Part shown: in pieces, positions 36,611 to 49,199 of the stretch | Layout of the letters: every line of letters starts with the position of its first letter | Position numbering within the stretch: the first letter of the stretch is position 1 | NCBI RefSeq assembly: GCF_010389155.1 | Contig: NC_057762.1 | Location: forward strand, 7,179,513 to 7,243,512 | Source of the DNA: Erigeron canadensis | Taxonomy: Eukaryota > Streptophyta > Magnoliopsida > Asterales > Asteraceae | Direction of reading: 5' to 3' | Length of the DNA: 64,000 nt | Translations under genes and position numbers: made by a program | Notes under the pieces: model-generated | What the model was told of the DNA's origin: nothing | What the model saw: the letters and a program-made list of their open reading frames with translations, nothing else | Database searches by the model: none

Positions 36611-39600
36611 TCATTCTGCTTTAGATCTTTTATCTTGTTTGCTCTTTGCTACTACACTGGTGAGATATTGATTCAATTGGTCTCCAAAGGTCTTTGTAGA
36701 AAATGTTGTGGAAACATGGGTTCGTGCTTTGGAACCCATTGTTTCTGCCAAAGAGGGGTCCTTAAGAAATTTGGCCATGGCCAACGAGAAGCTTTGTGGG
36801 GTTGGGTCACACAAAAACCCTGTCTCGCCATCTTTCACTGTCTCGACAGGTCCACCACTATTGCATGCGATTACAGGCTTATGTGCAGCCATTGCCTCCA
36901 AGGGAACAATGCCAAAATGTTCATCCTGAAATAAACAATCACACAAATCCTAGGTTATATCAAGAGTCCAATTAGAAACAGCTTCAAAATGTTTAGTAGA
37001 TCATGTCAGTTATACTAGGTTGAGCTAGAACTGGGAAAACAATAGCTTTTGATATGGGTCGGGTTGGGTATCAGTGGTGGATCCAGGATTTTTGATAACA
37101 GGATCCATACTTATACACAAATGATACAGATACAATACACATATATTTGATACATATACACACGTTTAACACTTCCTTTTTAGTTTTCATACCAATGAGA
37201 ACACTTAAGATAATTAGCAGCAAGGATCCAACTAGAATTGTGTATATAGACTATTTTTTATTCTTGAAACTGGGGTTTTTACCACCATCACATATATGTG
37301 GGTTCACCCTTGATTGTGCTGACCTGGAACACTTTCTGTCATAAAATAATAACTGCATATTTTAAATATGATTCCAAAGAATATATTATCTAAATATGCT
37401 CTCTAATTTTAATATAGAGTTATTTTATTAGGTTGGATTAACAGAAAACATACATAGGGCAATTTACAAGCTTTTGACCCATTTATCTATTTTACCCATT
37501 TGATTCATAAGTAAATGGGTCAGAATCACCACCTACACTAGTTGAGGGTTTTTGGACCAAAAAACTTAAAATGCTAATGGTTCACAGCATTAACATTCAT
37601 TTTGAGTTGTCCATGTGGGTCTAGTATAGATTTTTCTCAACCGAACCCATATAAGCAAATGAGAAATAGCGGTGTTTGATTTACACAATTAGCATCCAAG
37701 ACTTTCATAGTGCGACTGTGCAAAACGGCAAAAGTGGGAAAATAAATCATTTCAGATACTAGTGACATTTGAATATATAGAGGTTTTTAAGTACCTTTGG
37801 TGTGTATATAACACATAGGCAATCAGAAAGAAGGGCATTTCTTTCGGCAGTGGGACAAGATGTGATGAATTTGACCTGATTTGAAACCCCTTTAATTTCT
37901 GCCAAGAATTTAAGCTGCTCTAAATAGTCAACATTCTCTCTCAACCGCTGATCGAATCCACCTGAAGAGAAATGAAATGAATAGAAAGAAAGAAAACATG
38001 GTACGGTACGTATATGGGTGCTCAGTGATAAAACTGACATGAATCTTTATTAGTTAGCATGTATGGAATAGTGTAATCAGGTTCTTGCGCTCAGAGCAGA
38101 CAATCTGTGCATGGTTTTGTATTAATTATTTCAAATTATCATTAAATTAGATGGAATGTGGTGAAAGCACCTCCAAATGACAAAACATGTAGCATAAGAT
38201 TACATGGATACATATTCTAAGGTTTCTTGACCCAAAAACCACACCTGAACTTGAAACTTTTAATTCTCACAGTAGTCTAGGTTGACCAGGAACATTTTTT
38301 TCCAACTTTTCATAAAAGATAAGTGTTACATATGGTTACAAAAACATATTATAAAAATAATAATTTATATCTTGCAGAAATCGATGTAAATGGTTGCATA
38401 AAAATAACACTTTGTGCAATGGATAACCTGTTCGACCAGAGCGTAACTGAATTTATGGATTTAGCCCATTTGACCAGGGAAACATAACCCAAATAACACG
38501 TTCATAAGTAAATTATCAAAGTTGACACCTCAAGATGGGAATGGGCATAAGAACATGTATTGATGTACCATATCGGCTAATGCTCTACTTACCGTCCATT
38601 AGTGCTTTTTATTATAAGTCAGACAATACAAAGTGCAGCATTTAAACTTAGAACACTCTGATTATCATCAGTACTGCATGAGTATTGCTCATAAGAAAAA
38701 AAGTACAGATACAAAAGTTCCATACAAACTACAGAATATCGCGTATTTCCTCTTTAGCAAAGTGCTAAAAATATTCCTATTTGAATCATCAAAGTTATCT
38801 TACAGATGAAGGGACCTATCACGTATTTATCATCAAGGTATTATCTTTAACAGGTCCATACTAAGTTGTGTGCATAATAGAAGAGCAAAAAAGTCACCAG
38901 CCAACTACCGCTCTAATAATAAGGTTAGCACAGCATGTAAAGAGAGTTCAGCAGAAACCTGAAACCAAGACTCCTATCCTTATGCTATAACCAATTTCCA
39001 AAAAAAAAAAAGTATCTTGGTGTTGTTGATTTAGCCTCATATTAAAAACGAGTGCAGCACATATTTGTAATTTAAGAAGAATAAATATGCAAGGCAAAGC
39101 CGGGACATTTTCCAAGGTGAAAGTATTATACTTACTATGTTTAATGCAACTTAAAACATCTAATACGATGAAATGGCATGTAGTCAAAGACACTTGCCTG
39201 CAATAGTCAATGTTGCATCAAGAGAGCCAAGCATCGCAAATGCTGATATTGCCAAGTCTATGTTCTTTTTTCTTTCAAACCGGTTGATTGATAGAAAATT
39301 CAACCTGCAAAGATGAAAATCTGAAGTAAGACCCAAAAACCAGAGAAGCCAAAATTTCAAATATAGGTTGGTGAACCCCAAAATAGAAAGCTACCAATAG
39401 AAAGAGAGTTATGCTTACTTATAAGCATTTGGCTTGTTGAACTGGGCCACATTTACTGCTGGATAAAGCACGGCTGGTCTTATACCCTGAGAATCAAGAC
39501 GCTTGAAAGTTGCAGCAAAAGTGGATGCTGTAAATTTGCTGTTGACAAGAATCAGATCCGCCATTCCTGTTGTTAATTGTTCTAAAAAATTTATGGGCAT

Positions 39601-41530
39601 CCGGTAAATCCTTCTAAGAAGAGAATTGTGTTTAGCGAGCAACAAATCCGGGAAATGACAATAGAAAACAACCTACATTGAAAGCAACAACTATAAACAT
39701 TTCATACATAACACATAAACACAAATATAAATAAGAAACACAGCTTTAGCAACCTTTGTAGACTTTTTTAACTTCAAAATTGGAATGACAACGGATACTT
39801 GATCGGCAAGTACAACATCAAAAAAAGGCCACTTGAACAACACACAAAGAGCGACAAAAATGCAACGCAGATACGCACATACTGCATGAAAACGATATAA
39901 AATATGTCTGGGTAGGAACGATCCATATACAGTAACTGCAAATGTCCCTAGATATACAAAACAACACACATGTTATATACAAATGAAGTAATTAAAATTA
40001 ATCAAAAGCTTATCAAAGTTGAGCCAAAAAATTTTTTCCATACCAGCAAGGGTCTCCTCAAAACAGCGACTGGTGTCATGGTGAGACGTGAAAATGTGAA
40101 CATTATGACCATGTGAAGCAAGTTCAACTGCTGCGTCAACTATTAACCTTTCCGCTCCTCCTAAATAATAGGAAAAGCAATAAAGTTTAAGAAAAATTAT
40201 GCGTATAAAGTCATATAGATTTACACGAAATCACAAAATAGTAGTCGCAGGTACTTAATTAATAACAACACGTTGCCATTGCCTGCATATATTTACACGA
40301 GAGCTTCAATTATAACTAAAATCTCTTATTATAGTTAGTTAGTTACATCGGATAAATGCACCAAAATGTGTTAAACTTGTTATGTTTTGCTATTGTATGT
40401 ATCTGACCTCTTATCTAATACTATCTTATCCTAAATAATAGGAAAAGCAATAAAGTTTAAGAAAAACTATGCGTATAAAGTCATATAGATTTAAACGAAA
40501 TCACAAAATAGTAGTCGCAGGTACTTAATTAATAACAACACGTTGCCATTGCCTGCATATATTTACACGAGAGCTTCAATTATAACTAAAATCTCTTATC
40601 ATAGCTAGTTAGTTACATCAGATAAATGCACCGAAATGTATTAAACTTGTTATGTTTTGCTATTGTATGTATCCGACCTCTTATCTAATACTATATTATA
40701 AAGGAGGACCCCTTTTTTTGAAATTCTCAAAAGATGAATTGAAGTACCTAAATTTCCCCTCTTTTTTATTCACTAATTTAAACATCTCCAACTAATATAC
40801 CTAAATACCCTTAAATCTCAACTACTCATTCTTCTCTCTCTTCTCAAATCTCAACCACTCATTTTTTCTCTCTCTTCCATAAATCATTTTATTCCTCTAA
40901 TTTATTCAAGATCTTTTATCTCAAAAACCGTATATCGATAAATTATAAAAATTGTATGGGTGTTCTTAAAATTTCGTACTCATTCCTTAGAGATGTCATT
41001 CGATATACTTTCGACGAATTTTCAAATTTGAGGGCGTACGGCTAATGCATTTGGCTATCACACTCTATGTCTTATCACCTCCTATTACCTGCCACCCACC
41101 ATCTTACCGTTGCAACGCGCGGGCACTATCTCTCGTAACTTGTAAACCGGAAACGCTTTAATGGCATGGCAAAAATTTTAATATAATATAGCAACTTAGA
41201 TGGCTACCACATCATAAATAAATAAAAATAAATAAATAAACAATGAAAAAACATGTTATTACTAATTAATCGGATACACAATAGCAATGAACTGAATTAA
41301 ATTTTGGTGCACAGTACAGTATCTAAAATCTGTAACAGATATAAACCTAGCAGATCATACTTCTAAAAAATCATTATTAAATCATTGGTATTCGTTAATA
41401 AAGTAGGAATTAGTAGAATTAAAAAAATAATTGTGAATTTTGTAAGAGTGTAAAAGTACAAACCAATTCCTAAATCAGGATGAATAATAGCGATGTTCAT
41501 CTTTGAACAAGAGTCTTCTTTATTCTCCAT
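36611..41530 (-). CDS. ALG2: Alpha-1,3/1,6-mannosyltransferase ALG2
   Basis: Seven minus-strand exons, in transcript order: 41530-41464, 40160-40044, 39947-39754, 39672-39419, 39304-39198, 37961-37795, 36925-36611. They join in frame to 406 residues, the family's usual length. ALG2 adds the second and third mannoses to the dolichol-linked oligosaccharide on the cytosolic face of the ER. Evidence: N-terminal [31 protein letters not shown] in the middle, and the GT4-type E-x7-E motif E304-HFGIVPL-E312 with NSGGPVETV after it. The ATG at 41530 adds ten residues before an inner ATG at 41500; both are in frame. Intron 5 has a GC donor. Intron 1 contains a 270-bp tandem duplication and a Helitron-like insertion. 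A TATA-type motif lies at about 41710-41719 on this strand. Confidence 0.94.
40157..40696. repeat. 270-bp tandem duplication overlapping an ALG2 splice acceptor
   Basis: 40157-40426 and 40427-40696 are nearly identical, with an offset of exactly 270 (CTAAATAATAGGAAAAGC starts at 40161 and 40431). Only scattered substitutions separate them. The first copy begins at the exon 2 acceptor of ALG2 (minus strand ATTATTTAG), so the acceptor and branch region exist twice. Confidence 0.9.
40695..41150 (+). mobile_element. Repeat family H, copy 2 (Helitron-like), in ALG2 intron 1
   Basis: Begins with a TATTATAAAGGAGGACCCC-type start, as in plant Helitrons. It carries CTCAACCACTCATT and TATGGGTGTTCTTAAAATTT motifs and ends in a CGTTGCAACGCGCGGGC stretch. 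It matches the copies at 33175-33445 and 49200-49540. No coding capacity. Confidence 0.65.
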
Positions 41531-41947
41531 CTGTTTACAAATGGAGAGACCAGAAGAAAGAGTTAATTACATGAACGCCCCTGTGATGAATTATTCCAAA
41601 TCAAAGCCTTGTGCTTTCTTTACATTTCTTTTGTAAAAACTTTGTTTTTTTTTTAAACAAGTCAGTAGTCACTATGTTTAAGGAAAAGTAATTTAGGTGA
41701 AATGACAACATTATATATAGGGTTATTTACTGAAACGGTATTTGGACTATTCATCATATTACTGATTTCATACTTATAACTTTAAAATTACTCTTATCAT
41801 ACCCCAACTTATCAATTTTCCACTCGGACGATACCTGACTTGACGGGCGTCTATTTGGCCGTTAAATTGGGGTATGACTATCGTAAATTTTAAAGTTTTA
41901 GGTATGAAACCAGTAATATGGTGGATAGTCCAGATATCATTTATGTA

Positions 41948-41948
<1 letters not shown>

Positions 41949-42004
<56 letters not shown>
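41949..42004. repeat. (ATT)n microsatellite
   Basis: About 56 bases of perfect ATT repeat directly beside a foldback element. Confidence 0.95.
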
Positions 42005-42018
42005 GATCATTTTAGATC

Positions 42019-42386
42019 AAGCCCAACCGATGATTATTCTTTACATGAAAATTGTTTTTTGATTGTTTTCTGAATAACTTATGTGTAATTTTGAAGTTTC
42101 TAATTGTTTGGAGGCATGGATTATCATCCGTTATACAATTATGTGGAGATTTGGATTCTTGATCACATGTGCACAAATATTGCTTTGATTACATGTGATC
42201 GACTTGCATATATGTGATCATAGCAATATTCGTGCACATGTGATCAAGAATCCAAATCTTCACATAATTGTATAACGGATGATAATCCATGCTCCACACA
42301 ATTATAAAATTCAAAATTACACATAAGTTATTCGGAAAATAATCAAAAAACAATTTTAATGAAAAGAACAATCATCGGTTAAGCTT
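42019..42386. mobile_element. Near-perfect foldback element, arms about 180 bases
   Basis: The left arm (42019 to about 42200) is mirrored by the right arm (about 42203-42386). For example GATCACATGTGCAC at 42160-42173 faces GTGCACATGTGATC at 42232-42245, and CATGGATTATCATCCG faces CGGATGATAATCCATG. Mismatches are few. A transcript would fold into a long hairpin. Structure fits a MITE. Region 42390-42940 after it is AT-rich and gene-free. Confidence 0.85.
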
Positions 42387-42940
42387 TATTTGAAGAGTTC
42401 TCAAAGGTTCTCGCAAAAAAAAAAGGTTTTCAAAATAACTTTACCCACTAGCTAATTATCCGGGTTCAACCCAACATTTTTTAGTTTTGATAAATAAAAT
42501 GCATATAACTACCTTTAAGTTTTTATATTAAATATACTTAGTGTGATTAAACAAAACCATAAATATAATTTAAACTTTAAATAAAGATGATGTCATAAAT
42601 GAAAATAATAAAAAAGAAATAAATGATATAGAAAAGTCTAATAATGACAAGTAAGCATTGCTTAAAAAATAATGATGTCATAATTTTTTTTTTATTTATA
42701 TAAGATATTATTATTATCTTTTATATATATTAAAAGAGATCCCTAAATTAGAAAAATAAAAAATCTGGACCTTACATTAAAATTCATCTTTTATTTTTCA
42801 CCCTATGATTAAAATGCTTACATCATCTTTGACCGGACTTTTAGTCAAAGACGATTTTAGTCCTCCAATTTCTATTATTTTTTTCAAACACTCATACATT
42901 TTGATCTTTTGCTATTATTATTATTATTATTATTATTACT

Positions 42941-43630
42941 TACTATAATAAAGGAAGTAGATGCGAACAGTACTTTTTGTCTTTATCTGACGTTTAAATA
43001 TAAATATCAGAATTAACAATTATGAAACAAAATATGGATTTAGCTGAGTGGTTGGTGTTTATGTTTATGGGGGTGGGTTCAAAACAACAACCCCCCCCCC
43101 TCCCCCCCTCATTTTTTTATTTTTTATTTATTTATTTAGTAATAAAGTATTTACACTTTCCTTTTTTTTTTCTGTCCTTCTTGTTTCTCTTTTATTACTT
43201 CAATCCCCTAACTTTATATATATATATTTTTAAATCTTTTGTAACAAATTTTTTTTACCTTTATTACATTCACCATTTTTTATAACTTTTAATGTTATAA
43301 ATTTTTTTAAAAGCTATATATTTTTTAGTTTTCTTATTTTTTAGTTTTTTTGGTTTTTTTTTTCATTATATATCTTTTATATTCTTTTAAACATTTGGCT
43401 TTTATACCTTTTTTACATGTAACATTTGTTTTTTTTAACTTTTTCATTTGGTTTTCGTATTCTTTTTTTTATTATTATTTTTGGGTTTAATACATTCATT
43501 TTGTATTTTTAAACTTTTGGTTTTCAATACTTTTTGTCGCCTATAAATTTGTGGTTTTTCTTAACCCCACTCATAAACGTAAACGTTTTGAAAAACTTAC
43601 GTCGCCCATCGGGCGACATGTAATTCCTAG
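42941..43630 (+). mobile_element. Non-autonomous Helitron
   Basis: The 3' end is clear: hairpin TCGCCCATCGGGCGA (about 43602-43616), then ATGTAATTC, then CTAG (43627-43630) followed by T. The 5' end is placed at TACTATAATAAAGG, which resembles Helitron starts but lacks the canonical TC. The inside is T-rich with a C-run at about 43091-43107 and no credible gene. Confidence is higher for the 3' end than for the extent. Confidence 0.55.
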
Positions 43631-44321
43631 TTATTATTATATTAACGATAAGTTAATTTACTCCTACTACTCTATACACATATGTTTAGGGACAAAACTC
43701 GTACCAATCGACCCCCCTCCCTACCCCCAACCCCCAACAATTTGCCTTTACTAAGAGACTCGAACCTTGATTGATTAATCCAAAGTCAAACACCTTACCA
43801 ATGAATAATAATTAAATTTATACCTAGACCCCATCAACATTTTTACAAGATATATATATATATATAAATTATTCTCATTCATTCGACAGAGAAAATGAAG
43901 AAAATGAAAATCTCGATTCTCATTTTCTAATGCAACTAAATAAAAAAAGACTTTCTCATTTTCTTTCCCCTTCTCATTCCAGCCTATCAAACACCCAGCG
44001 AACTACCGACTTTGTTGAGTGTTTGGGTTTGGTTTATCTAATCTAATATGTATATGTATATATTTATTCTACAACTATTAGTGTACAATGCAATGAGCTA
44101 ACATTTTATTTGCCAAATTTTATTGGTACGTTGTAAAATATGACATGAAAATAATAGCTTTTCTGAATGTGTCTTTCATTCATAAGCTCCTTTTTTGTGA
44201 TTTTACGTTCCTTTGATGCTAACCTGAATTGTAAATTAGTTACATAATGTCATAATCGATCCATGTTACATGTTAGATCATCTTTATTTGTGAGCTGTTA
44301 GATTAACCACATCAGTAAATT

Positions 44322-45436
44322 AATCCAACCCAATCTTTAATTAAAAAATAATTTCTCACTCTTTCACCTATACAATTCTACCTATCTCAAATTTTCATTT
44401 TTATTCACAACCCAACATAAACTATTTTTTAATTATATTATAATTATATAATATAATATATAATTATCTATAACATACTAAAAGAAATTATTATATTTAA
44501 AATAAATAAATAATTTGTAAAATAATCTTATAAATATAAAAATAATAAAAAGGAAATAAAAATTAGTAAAATGTTTTAAAAAATACATTTTTTTAAATAG
44601 TTCCATTTTTAATAAAACTTATGTCAAAATGTTCATTATGATAAAATATCATGAATTTGTAAGATATCAAAGAAAATACTAATATGGGTTATTATTGATT
44701 GTGTATAATAAAAATATTAAAAGGTATCTTCAAATCATACGAAGACATGTGGCGTGAACTTTGTAACAATATAGATTGAATAAGATGACGGTTTGTTGAA
44801 GATTAAAGTACAATTGTTTTTTTTTAATATAATATTTGCAAAATGTGGTAACCGCTTACCAATAAAGATGGTCTTACCTCGATTTGTGAATATTATATTA
44901 AAAAAAATAAAAAAATTGTACTTCAATCTTCAACGAACTGTCCTCTTATTCAATCTACATTGTTACAAAGTTCACACCACATGTCTTCATATGATTTGAA
45001 GATACATTTTAATATTTTGTTGTACATAATCAATAATAACCCATTTTAGTATTTCTTTAATATCTTACATTCTATAGACTTTTATAAAAATACAAATTCA
45101 TGATATTTTTTATTTTTTTATAACGAACATTTTCACATAAGTTTTATTAAAAATGAAACTATTTTAAAAAATGTATTTTTTAATATTTTACTAATTTTTA
45201 TTTCCTTTTTATTATTTTTATATTTATAAGATTATTTTATAAATTATTTATTAATTTGAAATATAATAATTTCTTTTAGTATGTTATAGATAATTATATA
45301 TTATATTATATAATTATAATATAATAAAAAAATAGTTTATGTTGGGTTGTGAATAAAAATGAAAATTTGAGATAGGTAGGATTGTATATGTGAAAGAGTA
45401 AGAAATTACTTTTTAATTAAAGATTGGGTTGAATTG
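44322..45436. mobile_element. Large foldback element, about 1.1 kb
   Basis: Almost the whole unit is an inverted repeat: left arm 44322 to about 44850, right arm about 44880-45436, with a ~30-base spacer. Landmarks mirrored in both arms are AACCCAATCTTTAATTAAAA, CACAACCCAACATAAACTAT, ATAACATACTAAAAGAAATT and CTTTGTAACAATATAGATTG, each with few changes. It has no transposase; overlapping small frames on both strands (44735-44999) are by-products of the symmetry. Confidence 0.85.
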
Positions 45437-45844
45437 GTTGGTAGTCTTATCGTCATGACTACATATCACATGGGTAGCCTTTTACTATATATAACTTCTT
45501 TATAAAATTTGTTGTCTTCCCTTAAAGTTAGTTTGGACATAACCCTATTGCTTTTAGACCTCAGCCAACCCAAGACACCATTCTTCATATTTCTTACTGT
45601 TACATCAGTTTTTCTCTCTCCTAAATCATCTATTACTCACTTACTACCAACCTTACATCTTCCTCACTTCTTCCTCATCTCTTCCACAACTTTTTATTTA
45701 TAATTTATATTTAAAAATAAAATACATAAACTTAATTTTATTTTAAAAAAAACATTACATTAATAAAAGTAAACACATTACAACTAAGTTCAAACAAACT
45801 ACATAATTAAAACTAGATAAAATTAAACTACATTATTAAAACTA

Positions 45845-47870
45845 CTCATCGTCGTCGTCGGCCTCCTTGTCATCGTCGGCTTAGGCACAAAACCTGCTCC
45901 CAAACTTTTCTTGCAAGTATTTTCGATATGACATGTGAGCATTCAAGTCTTTCCTCGACAGACACTGATGTTCCATAATTTATACCATTTCCCACGTGAC
46001 TTTAGGACCAATTATTCGTTATTTTTATAGTTTTATATCCAACTTTCGATGCTTTAAGTTTGTGTTAAGTGTTTTCAGGTTGGAAATTGATTAGACGAAT
46101 GAATTGGTTGATTTTGATGACATATGGAAGAAACGGGAGAAGAATTCGGTCGAAATCAAGTGAAAGACGAAGAAAACGAATTCTGGAGTGTGTAACTCCC
46201 GTTATCTATGTCACGACCGTTACATAGTGAATTTTGTGTTTTCCCTGTAACTGGGCGTTTTGTTACATAATGGCTGTGAAGTTCATGGAGGCGTGTAACG
46301 CTCGTTAAGTGGGTAACGCCCGTTAGGGCTCTAGTGCAATGCTAACGGCCGTTAGTGACATAAAGGGCGTTACACGGGGTTTTTCTATATAAGCACGATT
46401 AGGGTTCTGCATTTAAGTGTCGAATTTTAGCATATTTTTCTCTAGTATTCTCATAGTTAATAACACTTTGGAGCAAAAGAGTTGTTAGGGTTTTACATCT
46501 TTTCAGCTTTGGATTATAATCATCATTGCTACCGGATTATCTTCAATCATTTGGTATAATATGATTTCTTCTTTATTTGTTTGTTCTTGTCTTTTTAATA
46601 TGAGTAGCTAAATCTCTTGCACCCGCTTGGGCAGTAAGCATGTCATAGGGTCGATTTAATGTTGCTTGCAAGTGTTGAACAAGATTTTTATGTTTAATCA
46701 TAGATCCACATTTATTTGGGTTTAAATATAGTTTTTATCTTTTATATTAATTGATTGATAATTGTAATTAGAAGCTCAAGAGAAATCTATGTCATTGTCA
46801 ATTGGTTTATGAAACGGTTGATCGGTCTATAATTAACCTAAAATCGGTGGAGTTCGGGAGAAACCAATGATAAAGATTTTAAACAATTAAATCCATTTTG
46901 AGTGTGTAAACGCTTATGATAGAAGGATCTGATTAGGCGAATAAGCAGTTCGGGAGAAAGCTTTTTAAGATTAAATCATAAAATCAACTTAGGTTCTTAA
47001 TGCTTGACTGTTTTGAGTAATTTTTTAAGTGCGGTAGCAATAATTATATTTCGAGCAGTTAAAGTTTCAAGTATAACGGGAGTTCATCTTATCTACCTTT
47101 TGAGTCGTTCAACCAATAATTCTTGTTAAGATTCAACATCAAAATTCTCTTTGCGATTAATCCTATGGAATTACTAACCTTTTTCTACTAATTATTTGCA
47201 AAGTGGCAATTCGGCCACAAAACCTCTTTTTAATTTGAATTACTTTATTTTAACAACTGCTTTCAAAGTCCTTGTGTTCGACCTCGGATTTACCAAGTTA
47301 ACTATACTGCATACGAACGGGTCCACTGCCTGCAAGTGTGTAGTAGTCAGTCGCTAGGTGATTCGTGTTATAAATTTTAAGACTCGAAATTACACATCAG
47401 ACACGTTGGAATCGGTTTTGCCAAAACTTCATGGCATCCCTAATCTGGGCATGTTCCAAAGCTTCTTGTTGCATTCGAACATACGCAGTAATACTTTGGG
47501 CCGCTTCGGAACCCGATGGCAAGTTAGATGTTGCATCAGATGAACTAGACAACCTACAGCTTACGTTGTGACCCGGTGTCGCCTAATCGGGCCGTCGCCA
47601 AATAACCCTTCAAATAAGGGACCCATTTCATTTGCAGCTGGTTACCTACTCGTTGGTAGTCAAATCTACCACCGGTGTCGGTTGCCTACTCGTCGAGGTG
47701 TTGTCGTTCCAAAAGGTGACCACGTCATGAAAAAGGTCATAGCACTTCTGGTAAAGCCAATGTTTCTCCCCTGTCGTTCTCTTATACAACGCTATGGGCG
47801 CGTTGAACACCTGTCTATCATCCACCCCGTTTTGCCGGCCCTGTTGACTAACTTTCTTCAACGCCACATT
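45845..47870 (-). pseudogene. Decayed transposon-type gene, split by a solo LTR
   Basis: On the minus strand, 47867-47646 is open for 73 codons and includes YKRTTGEKHWLYQKCYDLFH and FWNDNTSTSRQPTPVVDL. After a stop, coding-like sequence continues to 47405 with SGSEAAQSITAYVRMQQEAL and AMKFWQNRFQRV. Beyond the inserted LTR the frame resumes at about 45965-45895 with LSRKDLNAHMSYRKYLQEKF, a stop, and an acidic Asp/Glu tail. The frames before and after the LTR do not match, so the gene was already shifted or has since decayed. The W/F-rich helix pattern reminds me of the Myb/SANT-like proteins that accompany PIF/Harbinger transposons. That family call is uncertain. Confidence 0.4.
45966..47399 (+). 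mobile_element. Solo LTR, 1,434 bp, with 5-bp target duplication
   Basis: The element starts TGATGT and ends ACATCA, a perfect 6-bp inverted terminal repeat of the TG..CA type. The direct repeat GACAC flanks it at 45961-45965 and 47400-47404. An internal TATATAAGC sits at about 46386. The end region has CTTGTGTTCGACCTCGG and CCACTGCCTGCAAGTGTG, motifs I associate with Tat/Athila-type Ty3 LTRs. No primer site, gag or pol follows, so it is a solo LTR left by recombination between the two LTRs. The strand is chosen from the TATA and 3'-end motifs. Confidence 0.85.
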
Positions 47871-48156
47871 TTTGGCTTGTTTGGCTTTGGTTTTGGTTAA
47901 GGTTTTCGTTGTTTCGAAACATGATTTAGGTGAAGAATGAGAAATGATTTGAAAGAGTTTTTGTTTAAATGAAAGGATTGTAGGTGAACAAGAGTTTATG
48001 TGTTTGTGTGTGTGTGTTGTTTGAAAGTGTGAAAGGGTTGTTTAAATAAAGATTGAAAAGAGAAAAAAAAATATATATATAAAAAAGAATGTAACCGTTA
48101 CATACAAAATTTTTTGAAAAAAGGTTTTTTTTTTTTTTTTTTTTGTTTTACTCGTA

Positions 48157-48339
48157 TTGTCGGACCCTCATACGCTCCCCCCTTCCGTCGACACCTTCGG
48201 TGCATCGATGAAACTTGAGGACTTGCCCACCGATGAAGCAGCTGCCAACCTTGTCCTCGTCGACGGCTTTGTCGACATGCCCATCGACAATGCATTGGCT
48301 CCGGCCTTAATGAACCTCCTAAAAATAAAGGGGGAGTAA
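48157..48339 (+). other. Unassigned 60-codon open frame
   Basis: A short frame includes LEDLPTDEAAANLVLVDG, with GC and codon pattern unlike the AT-rich surroundings. It sits just beyond a T-run and lacks introns, a recognisable domain or promoter. It may be a fragment of a gene or transposon, and I would not call it a gene on this evidence. Confidence 0.2.
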
Positions 48340-49199
48340 TATGTACTACAACATGGTAAAGAAAAGATAATTTATTTTGCCCCCTGAAATTTGTGAAATG
48401 TACATATTAACTCCTCTGTCTCTAAGAGTAGTAGTACTTAAGTTAGGTACCACACGCAGTACGCATGCTTTCCCCAATATTAAAAGAGTTATTAAAATTT
48501 ACATATTTTATCTTTATTAAACTAATTTAAATCATATTTTTTTATTTTATTAATTTACAATATAAACTTTTATTTTCTAAAATATTTATATTATCACATT
48601 TACATTGTTTACATTACATCAAAGTACAATAATCAATATTCTCACCACCATTAATACTCACTGCCTTTACCATTACCATTTATCGCTGTCTTCATCCGTC
48701 ACATCACCATCATCTGTCACATCACCACCACATAACATGAGTAACTCAGCATCACAATATTTTATAGAGCATGATTCATGTTGCTTCCACGTTTTGCTCT
48801 CAATTGTGTGATTGTTTGCGTAAGTATGCACACATAGACAAATAACAAACTGTTTAATCAAGTATTATATTCTAAATAACAATTTTTGTGCTTTATTTAA
48901 CTAGTATGTATATATCAAAATGTCAACATGCAATAGAACATATATCTCTTAAGAAATATTATTATTATTAATTTATATATCACTACAGTATATAGCACAT
49001 AATCATATATAAATTATTATCATTAGATTTTATTAAAAAACTGTGTTTATTTATTATTAGTTCAGTGCGTTTTCGAGGTAAAGTATGAATGGCAGGACAA
49101 ACTTCAGACGACTCTCAAGCAGTTTTTTTTAAAAAAATAAAATACATTAATAATCAAAATTTTCATACTTTTACATATCATTTTACATATATCTTTATC

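Noticed and set aside
44735..44999. Small frames on both strands
   Set aside because: They are mirror images produced by the foldback element and start or stop within its AT-rich arms.
47568..47900. 110-codon plus-strand frame
   Set aside because: It is the shadow of the minus-strand decayed transposon-type gene, whose residues look more protein-like.
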